Assembly (NCBI GenBank): GCA_026984775.1
Contig: JALSRM010000060.1
Location: forward strand, 1 to 40,924
DNA: 40,924 nt
Direction of reading: 5' to 3'
DNA from: Gammaproteobacteria bacterium
GTDB taxonomy: Bacteria; Pseudomonadota; Gammaproteobacteria; CAJXQU01
Positions 24,801-32,662 of the stretch are shown piece by piece. A program made the translations under genes and the position numbers. Within the stretch, counting starts at the first letter, position 1. Every line of letters begins with the position of its first letter. The notes under the pieces are model-generated. The model saw only the letters and a list, made by a program, of their open reading frames with translations, did not search any database and was not told where the DNA came from.

Positions 24801-26017
24801 CCTACGGGTTGCTGGCGATCGGTGATCCACAATCGCAGGGCCGATGTTTCGTCAAAACGACCTTGGGCATCATAGACGCGCAAACGGTAGTGCAGTTTCT
24901 GTGGCAAGTGGTCAGCTACGGTCCATGATCCGCTCAGGCTGTCATCCAGAGGTATCACCACAAGGGGTTCTGCCTGACGGGAAACCCCAGCCTTGAAGAT
25001 TCGGACCTCGGCCTTCTTGATCCAGCCGATGTAATTACTGTATCCCTGAAACCGGACAGTGCCACCAGCCACAGCTGTAGCCGGTGTGGCCGTGATGTTC
25101 AAGAACGGTTCGACCATTTTGTTGCTGTCGTACTGCAATTGGACTTGATTCTTGGCCAAGGCCAGGTCGGTACAACGTTGCTGATCGGCATCATAGGGTG
25201 ATTCTTGTTTATCGACGGGAACACCATCGATGCTGATGCGGAAGCCATCTTCTCCTGCTGCACTGACAGCGGTGATCTTATTTTCACAAACCAGCGTCCG
25301 GTTCATGGAGGGGCCTTCAATAGGTACCTCGACCACCGTTTCGTCGTCATACCAGATCTCGATTTCCACCCGGCGATCCTCAGGGCGGGGCAGCCCTTGT
25401 GGATTGGGCTGCTGGGGCTCACTGTCACCTTTACCCTCGAAGCTGACGGCTTCTTTGGAAAGACCAAGTCTTTCCTGCAGATAGCGGGCAACATTACGGG
25501 CTCGGGCCTCGGAGAGCTCTTGATTATTGGCAAAGCGTTTTTGGGTCGCCGCACTCAAACGTTGTTTGTCGGCGTGACCGATGATCCGGAGGCGGAGATT
25601 CTTCTTGCCTTTAAGGCGGTCGATCAACTGATCAAGCGCACCGGCAGTATCGATATCCGCATATCCGGATCGGAAACGCAGTGCGTCACGGTCATCTGTA
25701 TAGACCGCTTTTTCCTCGACCCGGCTTGTCAGGGTGCGTTCTGACGATTTACTTATCGCAGGCAAGGCGTGGAGGGTGATCGTCTCATTGGGAAGACGTC
25801 TTTCCGTGTTTGCCTTCGCCTTGCGGGGTACGACACGGCTGTCGTCATTGATTCGCCCGCGCAGCGTGCTCTCGCACTCTGTACCATCCACCGGACAACT
25901 CAGTTGGGGATGTTCCGAACCAGGCTGAGCATGTGCCGGAAGCCCCAGCACCAGACTGATGGCAAAAGCCAGACGTGTCTTGCGGATCGGTTGGTTAAGA
26001 TTGATCATGTAACTCAT
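21836..26017 (-). CDS. Giant OmpA-domain outer-membrane beta-barrel protein
   Basis: A 1393-residue protein. A signal peptide (to LPAHAQ, about residue 31) is followed by an OmpA-like peptidoglycan-binding domain (about 105-225: RLRIIGHADKQRLSAATQKR, LSEARARNVARYL), a beta-rich Ig-like linker (about 225-500) and a long C-terminal region (500-1393) of alternating amphipathic strands ending in phenylalanine (LNAVGKF), the signal for barrel insertion by the Bam machine. The barrel would be very large. The start at 26017 overlaps the upstream stop as TAATG and follows GGGAGGG by eight bases; an ATG 17 codons upstream (26068) lacks the signal-peptide context. It is translationally coupled to the giant DUF11 protein, so it may anchor or secrete it; this is inference. 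Confidence 0.8.
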   Translation of the reverse strand: MSYMINLNQPIRKTRLAFAISLVLGLPAHAQPGSEHPQLSCPVDGTECESTLRGRINDDSRVVPRKAKANTERRLPNETITLHALPAISKSSERTLTSRVEEKAVYTDDRDALRFRSGYADIDTAGALDQLIDRLKGKKNLRLRIIGHADKQRLSAATQKRFANNQELSEARARNVARYLQERLGLSKEAVSFEGKGDSEPQQPNPQGLPRPEDRRVEIEIWYDDETVVEVPIEGPSMNRTLVCENKITAVSAAGEDGFRISIDGVPVDKQESPYDADQQRCTDLALAKNQVQLQYDSNKMVEPFLNITATPATAVAGGTVRFQGYSNYIGWIKKAEVRIFKAGVSRQAEPLVVIPLDDSLSGSWTVADHLPQKLHYRLRVYDAQGRFDETSALRLWITDRQQPVGDEAMPDQELLAGYGENHLAVYNINLQGGTLTVNGRDIPAGHEVYFMGAKLPVDKNGRFVGQQIVPPGVHNVEVAVLDPAGNGQLFWRELKIAENNWFYVGIVDFTLGQNYTTGPAAIVTNDSQHFKDGDVYADGRLAFYAKGKWRGRYTITTSADTFEQPVEDLFSNMDHKDPRALLRRLDEEDHYPVYGDDSTLVDDAPTQGKFFAKIADQKSHLMWGNFQTQITDTDFAQVERGLYGAQLLWNSEALTTQGERRTTLTGFAAEPGTLAAWEEFRGTGGSLYYLQHQDITRGSEQVRIEIRDKDSGIVLAVNHLAPGQDYDIDSIQGRILLTKPLSSLADDKLLVRDGGLSGHPAYLVVNYEYTPGLSELDEMAFGGRISHWFGDHLKLGLTASHQQQQGEDQDLHGVDITLRKTSETYLKLEVARTDGPGVGGRSSNTGGYDFGNIAQDRSSGIDAEAYRAEAAIKLSDVGMNNDGIVTLYGQKRNAGFSAPGQLTQFDTDQFGGSLHSPLGEKTDLTLKFDYRDEHGGLDTRAVEADIAHQISNHWSLAAGLRNDRYKQGNNLLITGPYSNTEQGDRTDLTLQADYDSQNNWTLYGFVQGTVNRDDGRRANNRYGIGGHRQINDRLELHGELSGGNGGLGAQVGSDYRLTDRSNLYLGYELDPDRTDNLFRGRNGQLVTGMNYRYSDALSLFGEGRYQHGDAASGLTHAYGLDYAPTDNWTFGLNFETGNLTQNDGSFLDRTAVALTAGFQNTKSKFGTALEYRDDESTTDHRISWLMRNNLGYQVNPDWRAQARLDFAFSDSNQGSSFNSDYVEAILGLGWRPIRNDKFNALFKYTYLMDLAPFDQFTASGAQGQNQQRSHVLSVDALYDLNERWTIGGKYAYRMGQLRLGRDSGEWLDSEAHLLIGRVDWHVVRQWDFMLEGRMLDLTAADDRRFGVVTALYRHFNEYMKLGVGYNFADFSDDLTDQDYDAHGWFLNAVGKF

Positions 26018-29000
26018 TATTTGGCCCTCCCTGTCACAGCCGAATCCCGGGTTGTCGATCGACTCCACAACACCTCGTTTTCGATAATCAGTTCATAATT
26101 GCAGTCACATTCACTCCACAGGGCTTGCAGGTGCTTGCGGAATGATTTGAGACGCTGCTTGATGAGTTTTTTGTCTTCGCCGTCTGCGGCATAGGCGAGA
26201 CGCAGCACAGACGGTTCTTTGGCAAGAATCTTCTGCAGTTTCCGTACATGTTGTTCATAGTTCGGACGCAGATCTGCACCGTCGGTTTGAAATGCCCGGT
26301 TATCCAGATCGAGCCGTACGACCCGGTGGATGGCGGCGCCGAAGTTGAGTTTCGCAAGTTTGCCACGGGTCAGGCGGACAACGCGGGGGTTTTCCGTAGT
26401 CACGCGGTAGCCCGAGGGCAGGGTGCGTTCATCCAGCTTCATAATGAAGTTGGAACCGTGCATTTCATTGGGTACGGCGGCACAGGGGACGTGATAGCGT
26501 CCTTCGGCATCGGTTGTGACCAGCAGACCTCTTGCTGTCGCCAGACGAACACCGGGCAGTCCACGCTCACCTTGGTCCTGATAGCCGTTGGTATTCCGAT
26601 CATCGAAGACCTTGCCAATGAGATCGGTACAGTCGAAGGTGGGATCAGGCACGATCCGCACTGTTGCTTCAGCTACCTGGGTGGCAGTCACGCCGGTTGT
26701 ACCGTTGACACCCCAGGCACGGTTGATGTACTCACCCTCGCTGACGCCCGAGCCGATCACCAGGACCAGCTTGACTTCATGGGTCTGACCGACCGCGTAA
26801 TCCTGGGCGGGCCAGGTGAGTTCTCGGCTATTGATCTGGGGTTCGGTCTTTTGTCCGTCAAGGGTGGCCGAACCAGAGACGTATTTGAATCCTGGCGGGA
26901 TCTGATCACGGATGCGGATATTTGTGATCGGTGTCGCCAGATGATTGGTGATGCGAATGGTGTAGGGAACCAAATCCCCACGGACCACATTCACCTTGGG
27001 CGTACTCTTGGTAACGGTTAGACCAGTCACATGGCCTTCCGGATCCAGCGGGATGTGGTTATTGACCACGTCTGCAGATGCCGGACTGAGATCAAAGCTC
27101 AGATAATACTGTGTACCTGCAGTACCCAACGCCGGACAGGCGGCCGGATCATGAAAGTTACTGCTGTCGGGTGGTGCCGTTATCTGGGGCTGGATCAGTG
27201 CCGGATCCGGTGTGGCACCCACGGCCAGCGGACCGTTACATGGTGCCGGGATATTGGTGGAGACCGGCGGGAGATAACCTGCAGGCTGGATCACGGTCAG
27301 GCGATAGGTGCCAGACGGTGCCGTGGGGTTGAGCAGGAATTTGTACATGCCGTCGGATCCCACGGTCTGGCTCACATTGCCTGTGCCACCGATCAGATCC
27401 GTTGCCGGGTTGAAGCCGGGAGGCCCAGACAGGGTCACGACTGCACCCGGAACCGGTTGACGGGTAACCGAATCGTAGATCACACCAGACGGATCCAGCG
27501 GGAAATTCTGATCCGGCAGTTCCGTATTGGCCGTCAAGGATACATTTTCAATAACGCCGAAGACGGCCCGACTTTCCGGATGGCGGAAATGGATGGTGTA
27601 GCCTGTACCTGGTTGCAAGCCGTCAAAGCGGTAACCACTACCCGCATCGGTGACGGTGGAGGCCACGACGACCCCGTTGCGCAGGATCTCCACAATCCAG
27701 CCGGCATAGGTGTGATTCGGGTTGTCTCGATCATGCACTTTGCCCGATACACTGGCGGTCTGTGCGGGGGGAATGATTTCACCAAAGTTGAATCCATCCA
27801 CTTCAATGCCGGGTGAGGGGATGGTGATGCCGGTGATCACATTGCTCGTATTTTCCTTGCCGCTATTGATCCCGGCAGGCTGGGTTTCCGTGAGGGTGTA
27901 ACCGTTCCCATCCGGTAGCGGCAGGTTATCGAAACGGTAATGGCCAGCGTCATCGGTGGTCATGGTGCGTGATACCGGATTGCCGTTCAAATCGGTTCCT
28001 GTCAGGATGAGGGTGACACCGGGGATACCCGGATCGGAAGCCTGCTTCTGGCCATCGTCACCATTGTCGTTATAGACGATGCCGGCAAGGGCCGCGCCAA
28101 GCTCGCCGAAATTGTAGTCATTGGCCCGGGTAGAGGACCCGATAAGAATGCCGTGGATGGCATCATTGCCAGCCGTCCCGCCGGCATTGCCTACGGTATC
28201 TTTGCCGTCAGCCCAGGCCGTGGGCTGGGTTTCAGTGACTGTATAGCCATTGCTGTCACTGGCAAGAATACCGGTAAAGCTGTAGGCACCGTTGCTGTCT
28301 GTTGTCGTGGACAGATTGACCGGGTTACCATTGGTGTCGTTCCCGGTCAGGGTGAGGGTGACACCGGGAATTCCGGATTCCCCACTGTCCTTAATGCCAT
28401 CGTCATTGGCATCCACATAGACAAAACCGGTGATCGCTGTATTGGAATCGGCGAAGTTATATTCAAGTCCGATGCTTCCGGCCGGCAATACAATATTGCT
28501 GATCACATCATTGCCGGCCGTGCCTGTAACGACACCGTTGATTGTACCGGCAGTATCAATGTGATCGTCATAACCAGAAGGTTGGGTTTCCGTTACTGTA
28601 TAGGTTCCCGGTTGCAGGTTGGGGAAGCTCCAGGCACCATTGGCATCGGTGGTTGTCGTCAAATTGACGGTGCCACCGGCATCCAGTGTGCCCGTCAGGG
28701 TGATGGTAACGTTGGGAATGCCGGGGTTTTCAGGATCCCGTATGCCATCGTCACTGCCGTCGTTATAGACATAACCCGAGAGCAGAGCCGTGGTAGAACT
28801 GACGCCCAGTTCACCAAACAGGTAACCGGTCAGTGCAGTGTTTGATGCCAAGGCGATGTTGCTGATCACATCCGTCGTATTACTGTTGGGGATGATCGTC
28901 CCGGCGGCGTTTTCCTTGCCATCGACAAAGGCGGATGGATGGGTTTCCGTGATGCTGTAGCCGTTGCTGTCGCTGGGCGGCAGATTGTCGAACAGGTAGG

Positions 29001-32000
29001 CACCACTGGCATCGGTGGTGGCTGTCTGGTTGACGGGATTACCGTAACGATCGGTGCCGGTGAGGGTCAGGGTGACGCCACTGATACCCGTTTCTCCAGA
29101 CGTCATGTTGCCATCGTCATTGTTGTCTGCATAGACGAACCCGGCGATGGAGGATTTTTGTACCGAGACGGTCCCGGAATCACTGTCGTTGCTACTGTCA
29201 CTGTCCACACCAAAGGTGGTGACGGAGGCTGTATTTGTGAGCGAGCCACCGGAAGGCCAGCTCGTGACCTTGACCGGGACGGTGATAGCAACATCATTGC
29301 CATCGGCTACACCCGCGGTTGCCCGTTTGTTCAGTGTACCGATAGTACAATTGAACGAGGTGCCGCCGATACTGCCGGTACAACTGCCTATACTGGTGGT
29401 TGGGGTGCCTGTTAATACCATTCCTGCGGGGAGGGTATCGCTCAGTACTGTTTGCTCACTGATTCCAGGGCCGTTGTTGAACACTACCAGATTCCAGTCA
29501 AACGGTTGGTTGATATCTACGGTGGACAGTGACGGGGTCTTGATAACGCCTACATCCACTTTGGAACGTACTGAAGTGGCTTCACTCTCCGAGTCGTTGC
29601 TGGGGATGGAATCGTCTTCATTTGAATTGATACTGGCCACGTTGTTGTGGGTATCACCGGCCGCATCCGGCGCCGAATCTACTTTGAAGAAGAGGTAACG
29701 TGTCCGGGTGGTGTTTGCATTCATGTCGGCTTGGGGACAGGTCAGTGTGAGTGATGCAGGACCGGTCACGGAAACACTCGTGTTGTCACAGGTTGAAGTA
29801 CCCACAGTACAACTGGAGGCGCCAGCATCGTCACACAGAAAAGTAAGTTGCTTGCCTGCTTTGGGTGTCATTACATCGGACAGGACTACACCGGTCGCCA
29901 GTGATGGGCCACGATTTGTCATCTCGATCTTATAGACAATGATATTATCGAGTGAGCCCGAAGGTGGTGCTGGTGAATACCCCACCGGATCGGCCATGTC
30001 CGTATCGTTGACCAATAGATCCACATCAGCCTGGCCCACGTTTAGGGTTGCCGTTTTCGAGTCAGGACTGGCATTTGCACCCTGATCAGTAGTCGTTGTC
30101 ACCGTCGCTGTATTGTTCATGCTCCAGGTGTTGTTTCCGCTATCCCATTCCGGCCGTATCACAATGGTGACCGAGCGGGTGCCATTTCTCGGGACCGTGC
30201 CAAAGGTACAGTCAAGAGTATTCGCGGCGTTGGCCCCGAAGGGTTGACAGCTGCCACCTGAGCTCGGAGTAACCGAAAGTACGGTGTAATTGCGTCCGGC
30301 CGGTGGAGAGAAGACATCTTGCAGTGTCACGTTCTCGGCGCTGGATGGACCATTGTTGCGCAGGGAAATGACGTAGGTCGCTTCTGTCCCGGCCTGAACC
30401 GGATTAGGTGTAATGGTCTTCGCGGTTAGCTCGATATCGGCGATGGGGTCCACCGTGATCGAGGTCTGATTCGACGTATTGTTGGACGAATTGTTATCAC
30501 CCAGAACGGAAGAATAGACGTTTGCCGTATTGAGGGAGACGCCACTGTGTATGGGTCGTGTGACCTCTATGGTGAAGGTTTCCGACCGGCCATTGGCAAA
30601 AGTAGCTCCATCTTTCAACTGGCAGATCAGCGTGGAGCCGGTAGTGCAGACAAAGTCCGGATTGCTGCTGGTCACCGTGATACCGGTGGTGTTAGGTGTT
30701 GCCCCTACCACACCTGAAACATACTTGGGAATCGTATCACGGACGACAACCGCCTCATCGATAGTGCCATCCGCTACATCGACCAGCGAGTCGGGACCAT
30801 TATTGGTGATAGTCAGCGAGTAGGTGATTGTGTTTTCTGTCACCGTCAGGGTGGAGTCACCTCCAGCATCCGCAGTTTTGGTGATACTCAGATCAGCGAT
30901 TTGCGCTGTACTGGTGGTGCTGGCGGAGACCGTGTTGTTGGCGAGAATGCCATCGGTGGTACCACCCACATCGGAGACACTGGCAGTGTTAGTCAAGGTA
31001 CCGGCATTGGTGGCCGTGGTGGTGATCTGTAGCGCCGGTGTCGAGGCGCCTGAGGCCACTGGAGCGCCCGAATAGGCACATGTCACCGTCTCATTGGGTG
31101 CGGTGCCGCTGGCTGAGCAAGACCAGTTGGTGCCTGATGCAGAAACATAGGTTTCCCCATTCAAGGTTTCTGTGACTGTGATGGTCCCGGAGGTAGCTTG
31201 AGGACCGTTGTTTGTCACATTGATGGAACTGTTGATTGGAGAGCCTTGAGCAACAACCGGATAGGGGGTTTTGCTTTTAGTGATCGCCAAATCAGCACCA
31301 TCGGGCACAATTGTGGCGCTGGCAGAACTACTGTCATTCGTGCTGATCGGATCGGCGGTGCCACTGCTTATGTTCGCCGTATTGGTAAAAGAACCACTCG
31401 CCGGTGCTGTTGTGGAAATGACAATATTGTCGCTATTACCGACCGTGAAATTGGCGAGATTACAGGTAACGGTGCCGCCTGATTCACTACAACTCCAACT
31501 CCCTGAACCGGTGACACTGACGCCAGTGAAGTTGAAACCCGCGGGTAGGGTATTGGTGACTACAGCATTGCTAGCATCAAAAGGGCCGTTGTTTCTTGGA
31601 CTCAGTGTGAACGTTGCAGTCTGGTTGCCAATGACCGGGTTTGGGCTGATCGACTGGCTGATCGCCAAGTCGGTCCCTGTGCTGATGACCGTATCTTCGG
31701 TGGCAGTATTGTTGTTCGGATCGGGATCTCCGGTGGTCGATGAGACCGTGACTGAGTCGGTGATTGTACCCGTGATGGCGCCGGTAACCTGCGCGGTGAT
31801 GGTCAGAGCAGGTGCTGTTACTCCACTATTGAGTGATGCACGGGTACAGGTCACCGTCTGGCCCGCATTGGAACACGACCATCCACTGCCACTGGCAGAG
31901 ACGAATGTCACATCACTGGGCAGGGTGTTGGTAACGGTGATCGCTGAGGCGTTGTTGGGGCCGAGATTATCGATGGTCACCGTATAGGAAACATGACCCC

Positions 32001-32517
32001 CGGCAATTACAGGATCGGCGGCGTCGGTGAGGGTGGCCGTCAGATCAGCGCCATCATCGATGGTGGTGTTCTGAGTCGCACTGTTGTTGGTTGAGTTACT
32101 GTCGGGCGAGTCGGAAGAGACGTTTGCCGTCACAGCAATGGTGTTACCCGTCGCAGCCGTTGTTTTGATGGTGGTATTGATCGTGATGACAGGGTTTCCA
32201 AGCCCGTCTCCGGTGATGTTGCCGAGGTTACAAGTCACAGTCCCCGGCGTCCCTCCATCGTGGGAACAAGACGGATCCAGTTTTGAGGCAACGATCGTTG
32301 TGCTAGCCGGGAGAGGAAGGGTCAAAACCACATTATTGGCAGTATCGTTTGTCCCGTTTAAAACCGATGTTGAATAAGTGATTTCACCCCCGCGAATGCC
32401 GGGATCCGGCGTATCCACGAGCTGGGAAATCTGGATATCGGCCGCGGTTGCAAGACCTGGCAGGAACAGTGCCAGAACCATGGCGCGTGCAAAAGACGAT
32501 GGAATAGTACGTTTCAA
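26017..32517 (-). CDS. Giant DUF11/SdrD-B repeat surface protein
   Basis: A 2166-residue exported protein with signal peptide (1-25, to ATAA). By eye it has eight DUF11-type repeats (about 26-1119; each with TNTLPxxx, a CxxxxxTVTC-like pair and ...NNTA ends), four SdrD-B repeats (about 1121-1588; VYxDxNDDGxxDxGExGIPGV, SFxNLxPxxY, TETQPxG), carboxypeptidase-regulatory-like modules (1589-1825), a ninth DUF11 (about 1830-1957), another SdrD-B-like unit (1963-2057) and an OmpA-like tail (2066-2150). The start is TTG at 32517 with a strong GGGAGGAAGG site. Low charge and Thr/Asn/Gly richness fit a long extracellular stalk. It is coupled by TAATG to the outer-membrane barrel gene. A role in adhesion or surface structure is inference. 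Confidence 0.88.
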   Translation of the reverse strand: MKRTIPSSFARAMVLALFLPGLATAADIQISQLVDTPDPGIRGGEITYSTSVLNGTNDTANNVVLTLPLPASTTIVASKLDPSCSHDGGTPGTVTCNLGNITGDGLGNPVITINTTIKTTAATGNTIAVTANVSSDSPDSNSTNNSATQNTTIDDGADLTATLTDAADPVIAGGHVSYTVTIDNLGPNNASAITVTNTLPSDVTFVSASGSGWSCSNAGQTVTCTRASLNSGVTAPALTITAQVTGAITGTITDSVTVSSTTGDPDPNNNTATEDTVISTGTDLAISQSISPNPVIGNQTATFTLSPRNNGPFDASNAVVTNTLPAGFNFTGVSVTGSGSWSCSESGGTVTCNLANFTVGNSDNIVISTTAPASGSFTNTANISSGTADPISTNDSSSASATIVPDGADLAITKSKTPYPVVAQGSPINSSINVTNNGPQATSGTITVTETLNGETYVSASGTNWSCSASGTAPNETVTCAYSGAPVASGASTPALQITTTATNAGTLTNTASVSDVGGTTDGILANNTVSASTTSTAQIADLSITKTADAGGDSTLTVTENTITYSLTITNNGPDSLVDVADGTIDEAVVVRDTIPKYVSGVVGATPNTTGITVTSSNPDFVCTTGSTLICQLKDGATFANGRSETFTIEVTRPIHSGVSLNTANVYSSVLGDNNSSNNTSNQTSITVDPIADIELTAKTITPNPVQAGTEATYVISLRNNGPSSAENVTLQDVFSPPAGRNYTVLSVTPSSGGSCQPFGANAANTLDCTFGTVPRNGTRSVTIVIRPEWDSGNNTWSMNNTATVTTTTDQGANASPDSKTATLNVGQADVDLLVNDTDMADPVGYSPAPPSGSLDNIIVYKIEMTNRGPSLATGVVLSDVMTPKAGKQLTFLCDDAGASSCTVGTSTCDNTSVSVTGPASLTLTCPQADMNANTTRTRYLFFKVDSAPDAAGDTHNNVASINSNEDDSIPSNDSESEATSVRSKVDVGVIKTPSLSTVDINQPFDWNLVVFNNGPGISEQTVLSDTLPAGMVLTGTPTTSIGSCTGSIGGTSFNCTIGTLNKRATAGVADGNDVAITVPVKVTSWPSGGSLTNTASVTTFGVDSDSSNDSDSGTVSVQKSSIAGFVYADNNDDGNMTSGETGISGVTLTLTGTDRYGNPVNQTATTDASGAYLFDNLPPSDSNGYSITETHPSAFVDGKENAAGTIIPNSNTTDVISNIALASNTALTGYLFGELGVSSTTALLSGYVYNDGSDDGIRDPENPGIPNVTITLTGTLDAGGTVNLTTTTDANGAWSFPNLQPGTYTVTETQPSGYDDHIDTAGTINGVVTGTAGNDVISNIVLPAGSIGLEYNFADSNTAITGFVYVDANDDGIKDSGESGIPGVTLTLTGNDTNGNPVNLSTTTDSNGAYSFTGILASDSNGYTVTETQPTAWADGKDTVGNAGGTAGNDAIHGILIGSSTRANDYNFGELGAALAGIVYNDNGDDGQKQASDPGIPGVTLILTGTDLNGNPVSRTMTTDDAGHYRFDNLPLPDGNGYTLTETQPAGINSGKENTSNVITGITIPSPGIEVDGFNFGEIIPPAQTASVSGKVHDRDNPNHTYAGWIVEILRNGVVVASTVTDAGSGYRFDGLQPGTGYTIHFRHPESRAVFGVIENVSLTANTELPDQNFPLDPSGVIYDSVTRQPVPGAVVTLSGPPGFNPATDLIGGTGNVSQTVGSDGMYKFLLNPTAPSGTYRLTVIQPAGYLPPVSTNIPAPCNGPLAVGATPDPALIQPQITAPPDSSNFHDPAACPALGTAGTQYYLSFDLSPASADVVNNHIPLDPEGHVTGLTVTKSTPKVNVVRGDLVPYTIRITNHLATPITNIRIRDQIPPGFKYVSGSATLDGQKTEPQINSRELTWPAQDYAVGQTHEVKLVLVIGSGVSEGEYINRAWGVNGTTGVTATQVAEATVRIVPDPTFDCTDLIGKVFDDRNTNGYQDQGERGLPGVRLATARGLLVTTDAEGRYHVPCAAVPNEMHGSNFIMKLDERTLPSGYRVTTENPRVVRLTRGKLAKLNFGAAIHRVVRLDLDNRAFQTDGADLRPNYEQHVRKLQKILAKEPSVLRLAYAADGEDKKLIKQRLKSFRKHLQALWSECDCNYELIIENEVLWSRSTTRDSAVTGRAK
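27754..29157 (-). repeat. Four tandem SdrD-B-like coding repeats
   Basis: Within the giant protein, four units of about 115-125 residues share an Asp-rich calcium-binding-like opening (for example YADNNDDGNMTSGETGISGV and YVDANDDGIKDSGESGIPGV), a Ser/Tyr-Phe-x-Asn-Leu core and a TETQP motif. The DNA is diverged between copies, so they are old duplications under selection rather than recent ones. Confidence 0.8.
29161..32442 (-). repeat. Eight tandem DUF11-type coding repeats
   Basis: Residues 26-1119 of the giant protein divide into eight units of roughly 125-155 residues. Each opens with ADLxIxxxxxPxPV, has a central NNGP (or variant NLGP, NRGP) and TLPxG motif, often a cysteine pair, and ends near SNNxSxxT. 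The copies differ in length and sequence. Confidence 0.8.
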
Positions 32518-32662
32518 GAGTCCTTCCTCCCTCTAAAAGTCTGATGGATCAACGAAACCAGCTAGAGCAAGAAATATGCCAGTTAAATATCTTTGAGGTC
32601 TCCTAAAGCTTCTTGTGTACTGGCCGCCATTAACAACAGAAACGTTGCGATGTATGGAAATA

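Noticed and set aside
24077-24928. 283-codon open frame on the plus strand inside the outer-membrane barrel gene
   Set aside because: It is antisense to a well-supported coding region with signal peptide and barrel features; it has no motif and its composition follows the complementary strand.
27754-29157. SdrD-B repeats considered as LPXTG sortase-anchored protein of Gram-positive origin
   Set aside because: No LPXTG tail; the protein ends in an OmpA-like region and is coupled to an outer-membrane barrel gene, so it belongs to a Gram-negative surface.
27031-32377. Several 75-260 codon plus-strand frames antisense to the giant DUF11 protein
   Set aside because: They arise from the repetitive Thr/Asn/Gly codon pattern on the opposite strand; no ribosome sites or recognisable domains.
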